Source: Dysosmobacter acutus | GTDB taxonomy: Bacteria; Bacillota; Clostridia; Oscillospirales; Oscillospiraceae | NCBI RefSeq assembly: GCF_018919205.1 | Contig: NZ_JAHLQN010000001.1 | Location: 1,302,001 to 1,366,000 of the forward strand | Direction: 5' to 3' | Length of the DNA stretch: 64,000 nt | Shown here: piece by piece, positions 16,289 through 25,475 of the stretch | Layout: each line of letters begins with the position of its first letter | Numbering within the stretch: position 1 is the first letter of the stretch | Notes under the pieces: generated by a model | The model's input: only the letters and a program-made list of their open reading frames with translations | What the model was told of the DNA's origin: nothing | The model's database searches: none | Program-made: the position numbers and the translations under genes

Positions 16289-17158
16289 TCAGCGCCCTAA
16301 CTCCACAAAGGTGCGGATGGGGGCCTCCCCGTGCAGCGCCTCGTCGCATTCCCGGATCAGACGCTGGCGGTCCTGGTTCAGCGTTCCGGCCAGCACCAGG
16401 TAGTTGCTTGCGTGGTTGGAGCGGAAGACGGAGCCGGGGCAGTCCAGGTGTTCCAACAGCAGCCTGGACTCCCGGATCAGTTCCATGGGGGAGGGGATGC
16501 TCAGGCTGCCCTCCTCCACCCACTGGGCCATGGGGGTTCCCGTGTAGATGCGCAGGGTCAGCAGGGCAATATAGTCCGGGCACATGGCGTTGAGCGCCTT
16601 TGCCGTATCCACCGCATGGTCCTCCCAGCCCACTGTGCCGGAGAGTCCGTTGATGGCGGTCACGGACAGTGTGATGCCGGCGTCCTTCAGCTTCCGCCCG
16701 GCCTCCACCTGCTGCGCCACGGTGACTCCTTTGTTGATTTTTTTCAAAAGGGCTTCGTTGCCGGTTTCCAGTCCCAGATAGGCGATGCCCAGGCCCGCCT
16801 CGCACAGGGCGCGCAGCTCCTCCGGCGTCTTTTTCAAAACACTCTTTGGACTGGCATATACCGCCACCCGCTGGCACTCCGGGTAGTGTTCCCGAATATA
16901 GTGAAGGATGCGAAGCAGATGCTCCGTGGGCAGGATCAGGGCGTCGCCGTCGGCCAGAAAGACGCGCTCAATGCGGGGATAGGCTTTCCTGGCCCAGGAA
17001 AGATCCTCCATCACCTGGTCAATGGGGCAGACGCGGAAGGGCTTGTCTTTATACATGTTGCAAAACGCGCATTTGTTGTGGCTGCAGCCCAGGGTCACCT
17101 GGACGATCAGGCTGTAGGCCTCGCTGGGAGGGCGGTAAACACTGCCGGAATAATGCAT
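16289..17158 (-). CDS. Radical SAM protein, function unknown
   Basis: A 289-residue protein with GCSHNKCAFCNMY near its N-terminus (Cys 25, 30, 33), which should bind the 4Fe-4S cluster used to cleave S-adenosylmethionine. The spacing is C-x4-C-x2-C, one residue longer than the common C-x3-C-x2-C. GLETGNEALLKKINKG is the usual later SAM-contact region of HemN/YgiQ-like folds. The ribosome site AGGAG precedes the ATG. The substrate cannot be told from the sequence, and it stands alone between terminator and divergent gene, so context does not help. Confidence 0.82.
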   Translation of the reverse strand: MHYSGSVYRPPSEAYSLIVQVTLGCSHNKCAFCNMYKDKPFRVCPIDQVMEDLSWARKAYPRIERVFLADGDALILPTEHLLRILHYIREHYPECQRVAVYASPKSVLKKTPEELRALCEAGLGIAYLGLETGNEALLKKINKGVTVAQQVEAGRKLKDAGITLSVTAINGLSGTVGWEDHAVDTAKALNAMCPDYIALLTLRIYTGTPMAQWVEEGSLSIPSPMELIRESRLLLEHLDCPGSVFRSNHASNYLVLAGTLNQDRQRLIRECDEALHGEAPIRTFVELGR

Positions 17159-17352
17159 GGCGCAACTCCTTTGAATATAATTTATTACACGGAAGGTATT
17201 GTATCACATTTCCTTATAAAGACACAAGAAAAAAGAAAGTTTGAGTCGATTTTGTTAAATCTTTCGAAAAAGGCTGTACTTTTCAAAACCGGTGTAGTAT
17301 ACTGACCCCGAACTGGCCGGGGAGGCCAAATTTCAGCAAAGCGAGGAAAGAT

Positions 17353-17913
17353 ATGAAGCGTGAAAGCCATCGTATCCTGGGCAACTACCTGATGGAGCAG
17401 CTGCAGGGACTGCCTGCCTACCGCTATCAAAAGGCTTTTTTGTTCGGCTGCACCCAGCCGGACAGCAATCCGTTTACATACCTGAAGGGCTCCCGGAGGG
17501 CTCAAAGGCTTCGGGGACACAATTACCGGAACGCTGAGCACTGCATGAGCCGCATGGCGCGGCTGCTGGAGGCGCGGGAGAAGTGGAGAATGCTGGACTA
17601 CTACCGTCTGGGGAAGCTGATTCACTACACCTCCGACGCCTTTACCTATGCACACAATGAGACCTTTGACAAGAATATCCATGAGCACCGGCTCTATGAG
17701 ATGCAGCTCCAGCGCATCTTCAAGATTACCTTGGCACTCTCCCGCCAAGCGGAGAGCAGGGGGACGGAGCAGGAGGAAGAGAGCGCCATGGAGGCCATTC
17801 GCGCGGCCCATGAACGCTACATGGAGGGAATGCGCAGCCTTCACACGGATGTGCACTACATTCTGGGGATGACCCATCAGGTGTTCTCCACATTGATCCC
17901 TGAGGCGGCATGA
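17353..17913 (+). CDS. Zinc-dependent phospholipase C family protein
   Basis: A 186-residue protein with the His/Asp pattern of the bacterial zinc phospholipase C fold: an N-terminal ESHRILGNYL, FLFGCTQPDSNPFTYLKG, GHNY, and LGKLIHYTSDAFTYAHN with several metal-ligand candidates. Members bind Zn and hydrolyse phospholipid head groups, or have unknown substrates when, as here, they are short and lack a signal peptide. GAGGAAAG lies just upstream of the ATG. A terminator follows directly. Confidence 0.75.
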   Translation: MKRESHRILGNYLMEQLQGLPAYRYQKAFLFGCTQPDSNPFTYLKGSRRAQRLRGHNYRNAEHCMSRMARLLEAREKWRMLDYYRLGKLIHYTSDAFTYAHNETFDKNIHEHRLYEMQLQRIFKITLALSRQAESRGTEQEEESAMEAIRAAHERYMEGMRSLHTDVHYILGMTHQVFSTLIPEAA

Positions 17914-17921
17914 GAAAAGAG

Positions 17922-17957
17922 AAGACGCGGTATGCTGATGCATACCGCGTCTTTTTT
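17922..17957 (+). terminator. Rho-independent terminator
   Basis: AAGACGCGGTATGC pairs with GCATACCGCGTCTT and is followed by a run of T, just after the phospholipase-like gene. Confidence 0.9.
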
Positions 17958-18045
17958 ATTAAAGGAATGTCCGAAATTGTAATTGACAGGTCGGCTGAAA
18001 AGGACAGGGCGGTCCTGCGGAGACACATGCCGCAAAAGAGGCGGT

Positions 18046-18315
18046 TCACGCCTGATATTGATTTTCCGCGTCCATCAGGGAAAGGAGCAGCTCCTTTTGG
18101 GCATGGGTCAGCTGTTTGACGGCGGCCTCCCGCCGCAGGGCGGAGGAGCGGTCCGCGCAGCGCTCCCGGTAGACCACGGTTACCGGGCGGCGGCTTCTGG
18201 TGTATTTGGCGCCCCGGCCGCTGTTGTGTACAGCGGCGCGCCGGTCCACGTCGTTGGTATAGCCGGTGTAGAGCGAGCCGTCGGCACAGCGGAGCATGTA
18301 AACCCAGTAGTTCAT
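18046..18315 (-). CDS. GIY-YIG nuclease superfamily protein (UPF0213-like)
   Basis: An 89-residue protein. The start at 18315 gives MNYWVYMLRCADGSLYTGYT, containing the paired tyrosine motif of the GIY-YIG fold (VYML..LYTGYT), then DVDRRAAVHNSG and GAKYTRSRRPV. This is the YhbQ/UPF0213 type of single-domain GIY-YIG protein, whose cellular role is not settled. It follows the zinc-ribbon membrane protein by four bases in the same direction. Confidence 0.88.
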   Translation of the reverse strand: MNYWVYMLRCADGSLYTGYTNDVDRRAAVHNSGRGAKYTRSRRPVTVVYRERCADRSSALRREAAVKQLTHAQKELLLSLMDAENQYQA

Positions 18316-18319
18316 GGCG

Positions 18320-19012
18320 CTACATGTGGAACCGGCGCCGGGCCTCCTCCCGCAAAGAGGGGACACGCCGGACAATGCGCAGCGGCACGATCAGCGCGAT
18401 ACAGGCCACCGCCACCACCAGCGACCAGGTGGGATGCCACAGATTGTGGAGATAGCGGTCGATGCAGAATTCCAGGCCTAACACAAAAAGGCCAATGGCG
18501 GCAATGGTGAGCGCCATGCTGGAGAGCATGGAGCGGCGGTGGCCCCGGAGCAGGAAGCTGAGCAGGAACACGTCGGCGCAGAGAATCCCAAGGATGGGCA
18601 GCGCCAGGTGGAAAAACCACTCCTGCCCGTCGGTGCCAAGGGAGATGAGATAGACATAGACCCCAACCGCCGCCACATCGGCGCTGAGGCGGAAGAAGGT
18701 GGGCAGGCGCCGGGATAAAAGCGGCAGGACGAACCAGACCCACAGCATGAGCGCGGCGCCGATGACGTACAGCGACCAGGGGCGCTCCGGCTTCAGGATG
18801 AGGTTCAAAAGGCCGCAGCACAGGCTGACGGAGCCCAGCATGGAGCTGAGCAGCACCGACAGGGCACGTTTGGAGGCGGGAGTGACCTGGGCGGGGGTTG
18901 TGGGGAAGTAGGACGGTTCATTCTGCTCCGGGTGCCAGGCCGGGGTCTGACAAAGGGGGCAGGCCTGGGCGCCGGGATTCAGCTCCACACCGCAGTTGAC
19001 ACAATAGGGCAT
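18320..19012 (-). CDS. DUF6320-like zinc-ribbon membrane protein
   Basis: A 230-residue protein. It begins MPYCVNCGVELNPGAQACPLC, a four-cysteine zinc ribbon, followed by a linker and about six hydrophobic membrane segments. The ATG at 19012 has AAAGGAG upstream, and only 13 bases separate it from the acyltransferase gene. The pairing of such a zinc-ribbon membrane protein with an alcohol acetyltransferase-like protein and an esterase recurs in Firmicutes; the DUF6320 name is from memory. Its role may be membrane placement or regulation of the enzyme pair, which is inference. Confidence 0.7.
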   Translation of the reverse strand: MPYCVNCGVELNPGAQACPLCQTPAWHPEQNEPSYFPTTPAQVTPASKRALSVLLSSMLGSVSLCCGLLNLILKPERPWSLYVIGAALMLWVWFVLPLLSRRLPTFFRLSADVAAVGVYVYLISLGTDGQEWFFHLALPILGILCADVFLLSFLLRGHRRSMLSSMALTIAAIGLFVLGLEFCIDRYLHNLWHPTWSLVVAVACIALIVPLRIVRRVPSLREEARRRFHM

Positions 19013-19025
19013 AGATGAACTCCTT

Positions 19026-20300
19026 TCAGCGGTTGCTCTCCACCCGCACATGCAGCCCCTCGCGGACCAGGAAGCGGAAGAAGTCCCGTTCCGTGTCCGA
19101 CTCCGCCTGGGTGCCGGCGAAGGTGATCTCCATGGTGTTGCCATAGCTGATGGAGGCACAGTGGCAGCGGGGGACGGTGGCCTGACCCAGGATGACCTCC
19201 ATACAGCGAATGTGAGGGGCCATGGAGTCAGGCACCCGGAACGCCCCGGGATTGGTGAAGGTGGCGGAATAGGGCCGAACGCCGATCAGCCGGTAGTTCA
19301 GAGCCATGATGGGATTTTTCAAAAAAACAGGAATGATCTGGAGCAGCGGAGTCTGGGTAAAGCGCACATTGGCCGTGAAGGCGGAGCGCAGTTCCTGGCG
19401 GTTGATGTGCAGCTTCATATAGTGGCGGACCTGGGAGACGATCTCGGGGAATGTGTACTCCCCATATCCGGGATCGATGAAGGGGCGGATGGTGGTGATG
19501 AAATTCCGCAGCGTCCGGGTGGGGAAGTAGGAGCGCAGGTCGATGGGGATGGCCAGAGCCACCGGCTTTTCCCGATAGGGGCGCTCCCGGCGCTGCTTTT
19601 CCAGCAGCACGGAGATGAGCACCGCGGCCAGATACTCCGTCACCGAGGCCCCGTACTGCCTGGCCTTTTCCTTCAGCGCATCCAGGGGGAGAAAACCCAT
19701 GGTGACGTGGAAGGTGTAAAAAGGCTCCGCGGTGCCGGTAGCGCCATAGGCCTTGGGAAGCAGGCGCAGCCCGTTGGCCCGGGGCCCGGCGTAGCGGGCG
19801 TAGGCATCCTCCAACTCCCCGGCGTCCGGCGGCGCATTCAGATCCAGTACGCCGTCCCCGCAGGGAACCTCGTATCCTGACTGCCGCAGGTATTCGGCCA
19901 GGATCGTGCGGAAGAACACCATGGCGCCGGACCCGTCGGACAGGGCGTGGAACACCTCGATGGAGATGCGGCTGCGGTAATAGTAGAAACGCACCAGCCA
20001 GCCATTGTCCTCCCGGAAGCGGACGGGTTGGCAGGGATCGGACACATCCTCTTTCAAAAAGGGCCCCGGAGCGCTGTTGGGCTCCAGGTAATACCAGAAC
20101 AGCCCCCGGCGGATGCGCACGGCAAAGGTGGGAAAGCGGGGCATCACGGCGTCGATGGCCCGCTGGAGCGCGGCCGGGTCCACCGGCGCGGACATCACGG
20201 CGGAAAAGCGGTAGATGGCGGAGTATTCCTCCCGCTGCAAAGCGGAGTAGAGAATGCCGGCGCTGTCCAGCCGATACCATTTTTTAGCCTGTCCCGCCAT
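19026..20300 (-). CDS. Alcohol acetyltransferase / condensation-fold acyltransferase
   Basis: A 424-residue protein of the CoA-dependent acyltransferase fold. It has the catalytic HxxxDG motif as HALSDG (residues 118-123), and a DFG-like region is replaced by TNPGAF. The N-terminal half (YRFSAVMSAPVDPAALQRAI, MPRFPTFAVRI) is like yeast and bacterial alcohol O-acetyltransferases and PapA-type enzymes. It would transfer an acyl group from CoA or a carrier to an alcohol or amine. No carrier-protein or NRPS gene is nearby. A divergent esterase starts 225 bases away. Confidence 0.72.
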   Translation of the reverse strand: MAGQAKKWYRLDSAGILYSALQREEYSAIYRFSAVMSAPVDPAALQRAIDAVMPRFPTFAVRIRRGLFWYYLEPNSAPGPFLKEDVSDPCQPVRFREDNGWLVRFYYYRSRISIEVFHALSDGSGAMVFFRTILAEYLRQSGYEVPCGDGVLDLNAPPDAGELEDAYARYAGPRANGLRLLPKAYGATGTAEPFYTFHVTMGFLPLDALKEKARQYGASVTEYLAAVLISVLLEKQRRERPYREKPVALAIPIDLRSYFPTRTLRNFITTIRPFIDPGYGEYTFPEIVSQVRHYMKLHINRQELRSAFTANVRFTQTPLLQIIPVFLKNPIMALNYRLIGVRPYSATFTNPGAFRVPDSMAPHIRCMEVILGQATVPRCHCASISYGNTMEITFAGTQAESDTERDFFRFLVREGLHVRVESNR

Positions 20301-20524
20301 GGCACACCCCCAATTCTCATGTCCGCCGCCCGCTTTCGGCGCATACTCACTGTTTGGTTATTTTAGCACAACGCACCGGGGCCTGCAAGAAAAAGCCGCT
20401 TCCTTTTTTCGCCCATCCATGCTATCATACCTTAAATAGACAAAAGAAGGTCTATGTCTGCCTGAAAAGCAGGATCTGTCCACGGAGTCACACCAACAAA
20501 CCAACGACAACAAAAGGAGGCCCC

Positions 20525-21448
20525 ATGGAGAAAAAGAAATCCTCCCAAGCGGATCGAAAGCGGCTGGACCCGCTGATGCTGGCCCTCAAGGCACTGCACA
20601 GCGCCGGAGCGCCGGAGACCATGGACCCGGAGGAACTGGAGCGCCAACGGCGCAATCAGGAAATTTTGGGCCGGCTGGCCGCGCCCATGGTGGGAATGGA
20701 CTGGGAGGAGTTTTCCCTGGATGGGATGAACGCCGCCTGGACCCGGCTCAAGTGCCCCCACGGCGACCGGCATGTGATCCTCTACTGCCACGGCGGAGGC
20801 TATACCAGCGGAAACCTGGGCTATTCACGGGTGCTGTCGTCCAAGCTGGCCAACGCCACGGGCTACGATGTGCTGAGCTTTGAATACCGTCTGGCTCCGG
20901 AGCACCCCTATCCGGCGGCGGTGGAGGACGCCCTGCGGGCGTGGGACCACCTGATGCTCATGGGCTATGGGGCCAGAGACGTGGTGGTGGCCGGAGACTC
21001 TGCCGGCGGGAATCTGGGATTGGTGCTGTGCCACTGGCTGCGGTCCGTGGGGCGGCGGACGCCCGGCGCCCTGGTGCTGATGTCGCCCTGGACGGATATG
21101 ACCATGGGCGGGGACTCCTACCGGGAGCGGGCGGAAATCGATCCGATGCTGAGCGTGGAGTACATCGAGGCGGTCCGCACCGCTTACGCCCGGGGAAAGG
21201 ACCTGCACTCGCCCTATCTCTCTCCGCTGTTCGGCCGGTTTGAGGGATTTCCGCCCACGCTGATCCAGGTGGGCGGCCACGAAATTCTGTACTCCGACTC
21301 TCTGCGGCTGCGGGACGCCATGGAACAGGCCAGCGTGAGGTGCCGGCTGGAGGTCTACGAGGATATGTGGCATGTGTTCCAGATGTTCCCCATGAAGCGG
21401 GCCGGGGCGGCCATGGAGAGCGTGAGCCGCTTCCTGCTGGAGCGCTGA
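20525..21448 (+). CDS. Alpha/beta hydrolase (HSL-type esterase)
   Basis: A 307-residue carboxylesterase-like enzyme. HGGGY (89-93) forms the oxyanion hole of the hormone-sensitive-lipase family and GDSAGG (157-162) holds the nucleophile Ser159. An Asp in ILYSDSLRLRD and the His in MWHVF complete the triad. No signal peptide, so it is cytoplasmic. The start ATG follows AAAAGGAGG. It is divergent from the acyltransferase and probably acts on related esters. Confidence 0.88.
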   Translation: MEKKKSSQADRKRLDPLMLALKALHSAGAPETMDPEELERQRRNQEILGRLAAPMVGMDWEEFSLDGMNAAWTRLKCPHGDRHVILYCHGGGYTSGNLGYSRVLSSKLANATGYDVLSFEYRLAPEHPYPAAVEDALRAWDHLMLMGYGARDVVVAGDSAGGNLGLVLCHWLRSVGRRTPGALVLMSPWTDMTMGGDSYRERAEIDPMLSVEYIEAVRTAYARGKDLHSPYLSPLFGRFEGFPPTLIQVGGHEILYSDSLRLRDAMEQASVRCRLEVYEDMWHVFQMFPMKRAGAAMESVSRFLLER

Positions 21449-21463
21449 GCAAGCCGTTGCCAT

Positions 21464-21496
21464 GAAAAAAAGCGGAACCGTATGGTTCCGCTTTTT
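21464..21496. terminator. Bidirectional terminator
   Basis: AGCGGAACC and GGTTCCGCT pair around GTAT, with A and T runs on either side. It serves the esterase and the convergent MATE gene. Confidence 0.88.
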
Positions 21497-21497
21497 G

Positions 21498-22874
21498 CTA
21501 TTCTGAAAGCGCTTCCCCAGTCCCGATCGCTTTGGCCACGCGGCGCATGGTGAGCTTCATAAAGTGGGAGCTGAGGGTCAGGGAGACCAGCTCGGCGATG
21601 AGGAAGGAGAACCAAACCAGCTCCAGCCGTCCCGTCTGGGCCAGCAGATAGGCAACAGGCAGCAGCACGAGGAGCTGGCGGCATACGGAGTTGATAAGGC
21701 TGTGGAAGGGGTTGCCAATGGCCTGGAACACGGAGCCGGCGATGATGCAGAAGCCGGCCACGGGGAAGTGGATGCTGATGATCCGCAAAGCCACCGTGCC
21801 GATGGCGTACATCTCGTCGGAGGCGCTGAAAAAGGAGAGAAGCGTCCGGGGCATCAGCTGGAAGATGGCCAGGCCGGTGGTCATCACGCAGATGGCGGTG
21901 ATGACAGTGAGCTTGATGGTCTTTTTCACCCGGTCCAGCCGGGCGGCGCCATAGTTGTAGGAGATGATGGGCACCATGCCGTTGTTCAGACCAAAGACCG
22001 GCATGAAGATGAAGCTCTGAAGCTTGAAGTAGGCGCCGAACACGGCGGTGGCGGCCTCCGTAAAGGAGACCAGGATTTTGTTCAGGCCAAAGGTCATGAT
22101 GGAGCCAATGGACTGCATGACGATGGAGGGCAGGCCCACCCTGTAGATTTCTCCCGCGATGCGGCGGTCCCACCGGATTTCCCGGAGGCGGATGTGGATG
22201 TCGGGGTTGCACCTGAGATTCAAAACGATGGCCGCGATGGCCGCCACGATTTGGCCCGACACTGTGGCCACTGCCGCGCCGGCCACCTCCATACGGGGCA
22301 CGCCGAAAAGGCCGAAGATCAAAATGGGGTCCAGGACAATGTTGATCAGGGCGCCGATCAGCTGGGTGGTCATGGCCAGGGTGGTTCGGCCGGTGGACTG
22401 AAGCAGCCGCTCAAAGCAGAACTGGCTGAACAGGCCTATGGACAGCCCCAGGCAGATGGTGGCATAGCTGGTGCCATACTCCACAACCACCGGATTTTTG
22501 ATCTGAGCCAGGAAGAATGGCCGGGAGAGGGTCAGACCGATAAGGGCGAACACCGCAAAGCTGCAAAACGAGAGGAAGATGCCGGTGTTGGCGGCCTTGT
22601 CCGCCATATCCTGCCGCTTTTCCCCCAAAGAGCGGGACAGCAGGGCGTTGATGCCCACGGCGGTGCCGCCGCCCACGGCGATCATCAGGTTTTGCAGGGG
22701 AAAGGCCAGGGATACGGCGTTCAGGGCATCCTGGCTGATCTTGGCCACGAATATGCTGTCCACCACATTGTAGAGGGCTTGTACCAGCATGGAAATCATC
22801 ATGGGCACAGCCATGGAAAAGAGCAGTTTGCCCACCGGCAGAACGCCCATTTTGTTTTCGGAGTTTTGCTGCAT
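21498..22874 (-). CDS. MATE family efflux transporter
   Basis: A 458-residue, 12-TM multidrug/toxin extrusion protein, an Na+ or H+ antiporter that expels organic compounds. The N-terminal region (SMAVPMMISMLVQALYNVVD, then FVAKISQDALNAVSLAFPLQN) is typical of the DinF/NorM-like branch in Firmicutes. The start is set at 22874, where AGGCG lies seven bases upstream; an upstream ATG at 22886 is possible. It is driven by a consensus promoter 125 bases upstream. Confidence 0.9.
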   Translation of the reverse strand: MQQNSENKMGVLPVGKLLFSMAVPMMISMLVQALYNVVDSIFVAKISQDALNAVSLAFPLQNLMIAVGGGTAVGINALLSRSLGEKRQDMADKAANTGIFLSFCSFAVFALIGLTLSRPFFLAQIKNPVVVEYGTSYATICLGLSIGLFSQFCFERLLQSTGRTTLAMTTQLIGALINIVLDPILIFGLFGVPRMEVAGAAVATVSGQIVAAIAAIVLNLRCNPDIHIRLREIRWDRRIAGEIYRVGLPSIVMQSIGSIMTFGLNKILVSFTEAATAVFGAYFKLQSFIFMPVFGLNNGMVPIISYNYGAARLDRVKKTIKLTVITAICVMTTGLAIFQLMPRTLLSFFSASDEMYAIGTVALRIISIHFPVAGFCIIAGSVFQAIGNPFHSLINSVCRQLLVLLPVAYLLAQTGRLELVWFSFLIAELVSLTLSSHFMKLTMRRVAKAIGTGEALSE

Positions 22875-22999
22875 GAATTCGCCTCGCATTTCTTTCTTGT
22901 TCCGATTTGCCGCCGGCGGACAGGCCGCCCGGTCCGGCATGGTTGAAAAACATCGGAGCCGCCGATCCTCTCCGGTTCGGCGAACTCCAATAATTTTTT

Positions 23000-23028
23000 A
23001 TTATATAGAATATGTATTTTAATGTCAA
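23000..23028 (-). promoter_or_regulatory. Sigma-A promoter of MATE gene
   Basis: On the minus strand TTGACA and TATAAT are separated by exactly 17 bases, a perfect consensus pair in an AT-rich island. The stretch up to the start codon has no clear riboswitch. Confidence 0.85.
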
Positions 23029-23257
23029 TCCCTGTATTTTTCAGACCCTTTTGGATTTTTACCGCCGGGAGGCGATCTATCAAATTGTCCGCAACAAGGG
23101 TCACGGGCGAAATCGACGGAAAAGGGGCGTTTTCAGGCCGGATTACTCCATTCGTACGCAGGGGAGAACAAGGAGATTTGGCCGCAGCTTGCAATCGATG
23201 GGGTGTGATGATACAATTTTGGCAGAGAATCAATTGAGAGCAGGGGAGATGTCTGCA

Positions 23258-23482
23258 ATGAATTGTCCAAAATGCGGAAATAGTATGCAGCCTGGATTTT
23301 TACAGGCGGGGAATGTAATAGCGTTTAACAAAACAAGACACAGGGTGTCGCTGAACCCAAAACATGAAGAAGACGTTATGATAGCAAGAAAGGCCTTCAC
23401 CAGCACAGATTTTTATGGCTCTGTTTGTAAAGAGTGTGGTCTTATTGTATTTGATTATAAAAATCCGATCTCCCGGTTATAG
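23258..23482 (+). CDS. Zinc-ribbon PF20097/DUF6487-like protein
   Basis: A 74-residue protein starting MNCPKCGNSMQPGFLQAGNV and ending in VCKECGLIVFDY: two CxxC pairs that should bind one zinc. This is a small stand-alone family seen across Firmicutes, with no known role (the family name is recalled). ATG at 23258 has GGGGAG nine bases upstream; the ATG at 23249 is too close to it. It lies alone with its own terminator. Confidence 0.75.
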   Translation: MNCPKCGNSMQPGFLQAGNVIAFNKTRHRVSLNPKHEEDVMIARKAFTSTDFYGSVCKECGLIVFDYKNPISRL

Positions 23483-23494
23483 CTTCCGGCGCTA

Positions 23495-23525
23495 AGAGCA
23501 GCCCTGAAAAGGGGCTGCTCTTTTT
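23495..23525 (+). terminator. Rho-independent terminator
   Basis: GAGCAGCCC and GGGCTGCTC pair, followed by TTTTT. Confidence 0.88.
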
Positions 23526-23670
23526 GTGTCAACCAGGCAGCACGAATAGGGGAAAAGGGATGGCTGTATCCGGATTGAGCCATGGCGTCCCGCGCCCAGA
23601 TCGATGGCCCATTTGTATACTTTTATAGGAAATGCAGAATGCGGATGCTTATTTTCGTAAGATGCCGCAA

Positions 23671-23699
23671 TTGCATTTGAACGGAAAAACTTATATGAT
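23671..23699 (+). promoter_or_regulatory. Promoter of symporter operon
   Basis: TTGCAT, 17 bases, TATGAT, located 63 bases before the small membrane protein start. The 170 bases between the preceding terminator and this promoter hold no other recognisable element. Confidence 0.65.
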
Positions 23700-23762
23700 T
23701 TAATGTGTTAGTGCGATAGCGGAGAAAAGAAGATGTCGCAAAGAGGAAGAGGAGGAATTTTG

Positions 23763-23972
23763 ATGAAGTCGAAAAGGACCTGCCGGTGGATCTACATCCT
23801 GATTTGGATCCTGACCTTTGCCATGGTGAATTACCCGATAGGGGCGTGGGCCTCCAACAAGCTGACCCCGTTTATCCTGGGGTTCCCCTTCAGTGTGTTC
23901 TACTTTTGGGCGGCGTATTCCCTGCTGATTCTGGCGGGCGTGCTGCTGGCCTGGAAAGTGATGCGGGACTGA
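23763..23972 (+). CDS. Small two-TM symporter-associated protein (DUF3311/YhdT-like)
   Basis: A 69-residue protein with two membrane helices (WIYILIWILTFAMVNYPIG and VFYFWAAYSLLILAGVLLAW). Short proteins of this kind are often encoded just before sodium:solute symporters, as YhdT before PanF, and may act as an accessory subunit. The ATG at 23763 has GAGGAGGAA upstream. The symporter starts 12 bases after its stop. Confidence 0.72.
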   Translation: MKSKRTCRWIYILIWILTFAMVNYPIGAWASNKLTPFILGFPFSVFYFWAAYSLLILAGVLLAWKVMRD

Positions 23973-23984
23973 GGAGGGCTTACT

Positions 23985-25475
23985 ATGGAAAATTGGCAGA
24001 TTATTTTGCTCATTGTGGCGCTGTACTGCGCCCTGGTCATCTGCGTGGGCGTGTTTACCCGGGCAAAGGGTCAGAATACGCTTCAGGACTATTTTGTCGG
24101 AAACCGCTCCTTAGGCGCCTTTGTGGCCTTTTTCACCTATGTGGCCACCTTCCACAGCAGCTTTGCTTTCATCGGAGCTGCCGGGCAGATGTACTCCGGC
24201 GGCATCAGGTTCTTTGCCACCTTCACCTCCTGCGTGGTCAGTCCGCTGATGATTTACATCATTGGCCGGCCCACCTGGTACCTGGGGCAGAAGTACAACT
24301 ATATGACCCAGGGTGAGCTGGTTGGAGACTACTATGAGAGCAAGGCCCTGCGCTATCTGGTGGCGGTTGTGAGTCTGATCTTCCTGATTCCCTATCTCCA
24401 GTCCCAGATCGCGGCGGGCGGCATCATTTTTGAAACCATCACAGAGGGCCGCATGTCCTATCTGGTGGGCTGTGTAATCCTGTACGCGGTGATCATCAGC
24501 TACATCCTGCTGGGCGGATTCAAGGCGGTTGCCTGGACGGACACGATCCAGGGCGTTTTGATGATCGTCATGGTCTGGATTGCGGGCGGCGTCATTTTGA
24601 TCCGGACCAGCGGTGCCCTCAGCTGGGGAGGACTGATGCAGACCATGGCAGCCCGGTTTCCGGAGAAGGTCATGGTACCCATGGAATACTGGCCCACCTA
24701 TATGACCTCATTCATCTCCCTGTTTGGCATCTCCATTTATCCGCCTTCTTTCCAGCGGTTTTTTGCGGTCAAGAATCCGAAGACGCTGAAGTGGCTCTCC
24801 GTCACCACGCCGATCTACCTTATCTTCTTCTATGTCCCCATTATGATGATCGCATTTTCCGGCGTGGTCTACATGCCCAACCTGGAGCGGGCGGATCAGG
24901 TGGTCCCCATGATGCTCACCCAGTACGCGTCCCCTGTCCTGGTGGGTCTGGTGATGGCCGGCGCGCTGGCCGCCACCATGTCCTCCACCGACTCCCAGCT
25001 CCACTCGGCCTCCTCCATCTTCACCATCGACCTCTACAAGGGGATGAAGCCCGAGGTCAGCGATAAGCAGGCGCTGTTTGCCGGCAAAGCCTTTATCGTG
25101 GTCATCAGCGCGGCGGCGCTGTTGCTCAGCCAGTACACAAGCGCTCTGATTACCACGATCGTGACCATCGCCCTGGGCGGATGCCTTCAGGTTCTGCCCT
25201 CCCTCATCGGCGCGCTGTACTGGAAGGGCGCCTCGCGGCAGGGCGCTCTCAGCGGATTGGTCGTGGGCGTAATTGTGGTGGCGCTCACCCAATATGTCCC
25301 CGCCATCCAGACGCCCTTGGGACTCTCCAGCGGCTTTTGGGGGCTGGCGTGCAACCTGATCGTGTTCTTTGCGGTGAGCAGATGCACGCAAAAACCCTCG
25401 GACGCTTCAATCCGGAAATTCCACGGCTATCTGGAGGAAGTCAACCGGAAATGTGATGAAAGGGAACCTGCCTGA
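23985..25475 (+). CDS. Sodium:solute symporter (SSSF family)
   Basis: A 496-residue, about 13-TM transporter. It shows SSSF features: the N-terminal LQDYFVGNRSLGAFVAFFTY, QGELVGDYYESKALRYL, and ALAATMSSTDSQLHSASSIF, which contains the conserved Ser/Thr pair for the second Na+ site. It uses the sodium gradient to import a small solute. The substrate is unknown; the downstream amidohydrolase-like gene suggests an organic compound with a hydrolysable bond. The stop overlaps the next start (TGATG). Confidence 0.9.
   Translation: MENWQIILLIVALYCALVICVGVFTRAKGQNTLQDYFVGNRSLGAFVAFFTYVATFHSSFAFIGAAGQMYSGGIRFFATFTSCVVSPLMIYIIGRPTWYLGQKYNYMTQGELVGDYYESKALRYLVAVVSLIFLIPYLQSQIAAGGIIFETITEGRMSYLVGCVILYAVIISYILLGGFKAVAWTDTIQGVLMIVMVWIAGGVILIRTSGALSWGGLMQTMAARFPEKVMVPMEYWPTYMTSFISLFGISIYPPSFQRFFAVKNPKTLKWLSVTTPIYLIFFYVPIMMIAFSGVVYMPNLERADQVVPMMLTQYASPVLVGLVMAGALAATMSSTDSQLHSASSIFTIDLYKGMKPEVSDKQALFAGKAFIVVISAAALLLSQYTSALITTIVTIALGGCLQVLPSLIGALYWKGASRQGALSGLVVGVIVVALTQYVPAIQTPLGLSSGFWGLACNLIVFFAVSRCTQKPSDASIRKFHGYLEEVNRKCDEREPA

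Noticed and set aside
21564..22946. 460-codon plus-strand open frame
   Set aside because: Antisense shadow of the MATE transporter, rich in His/Asp/Gly with no membrane or catalytic pattern.
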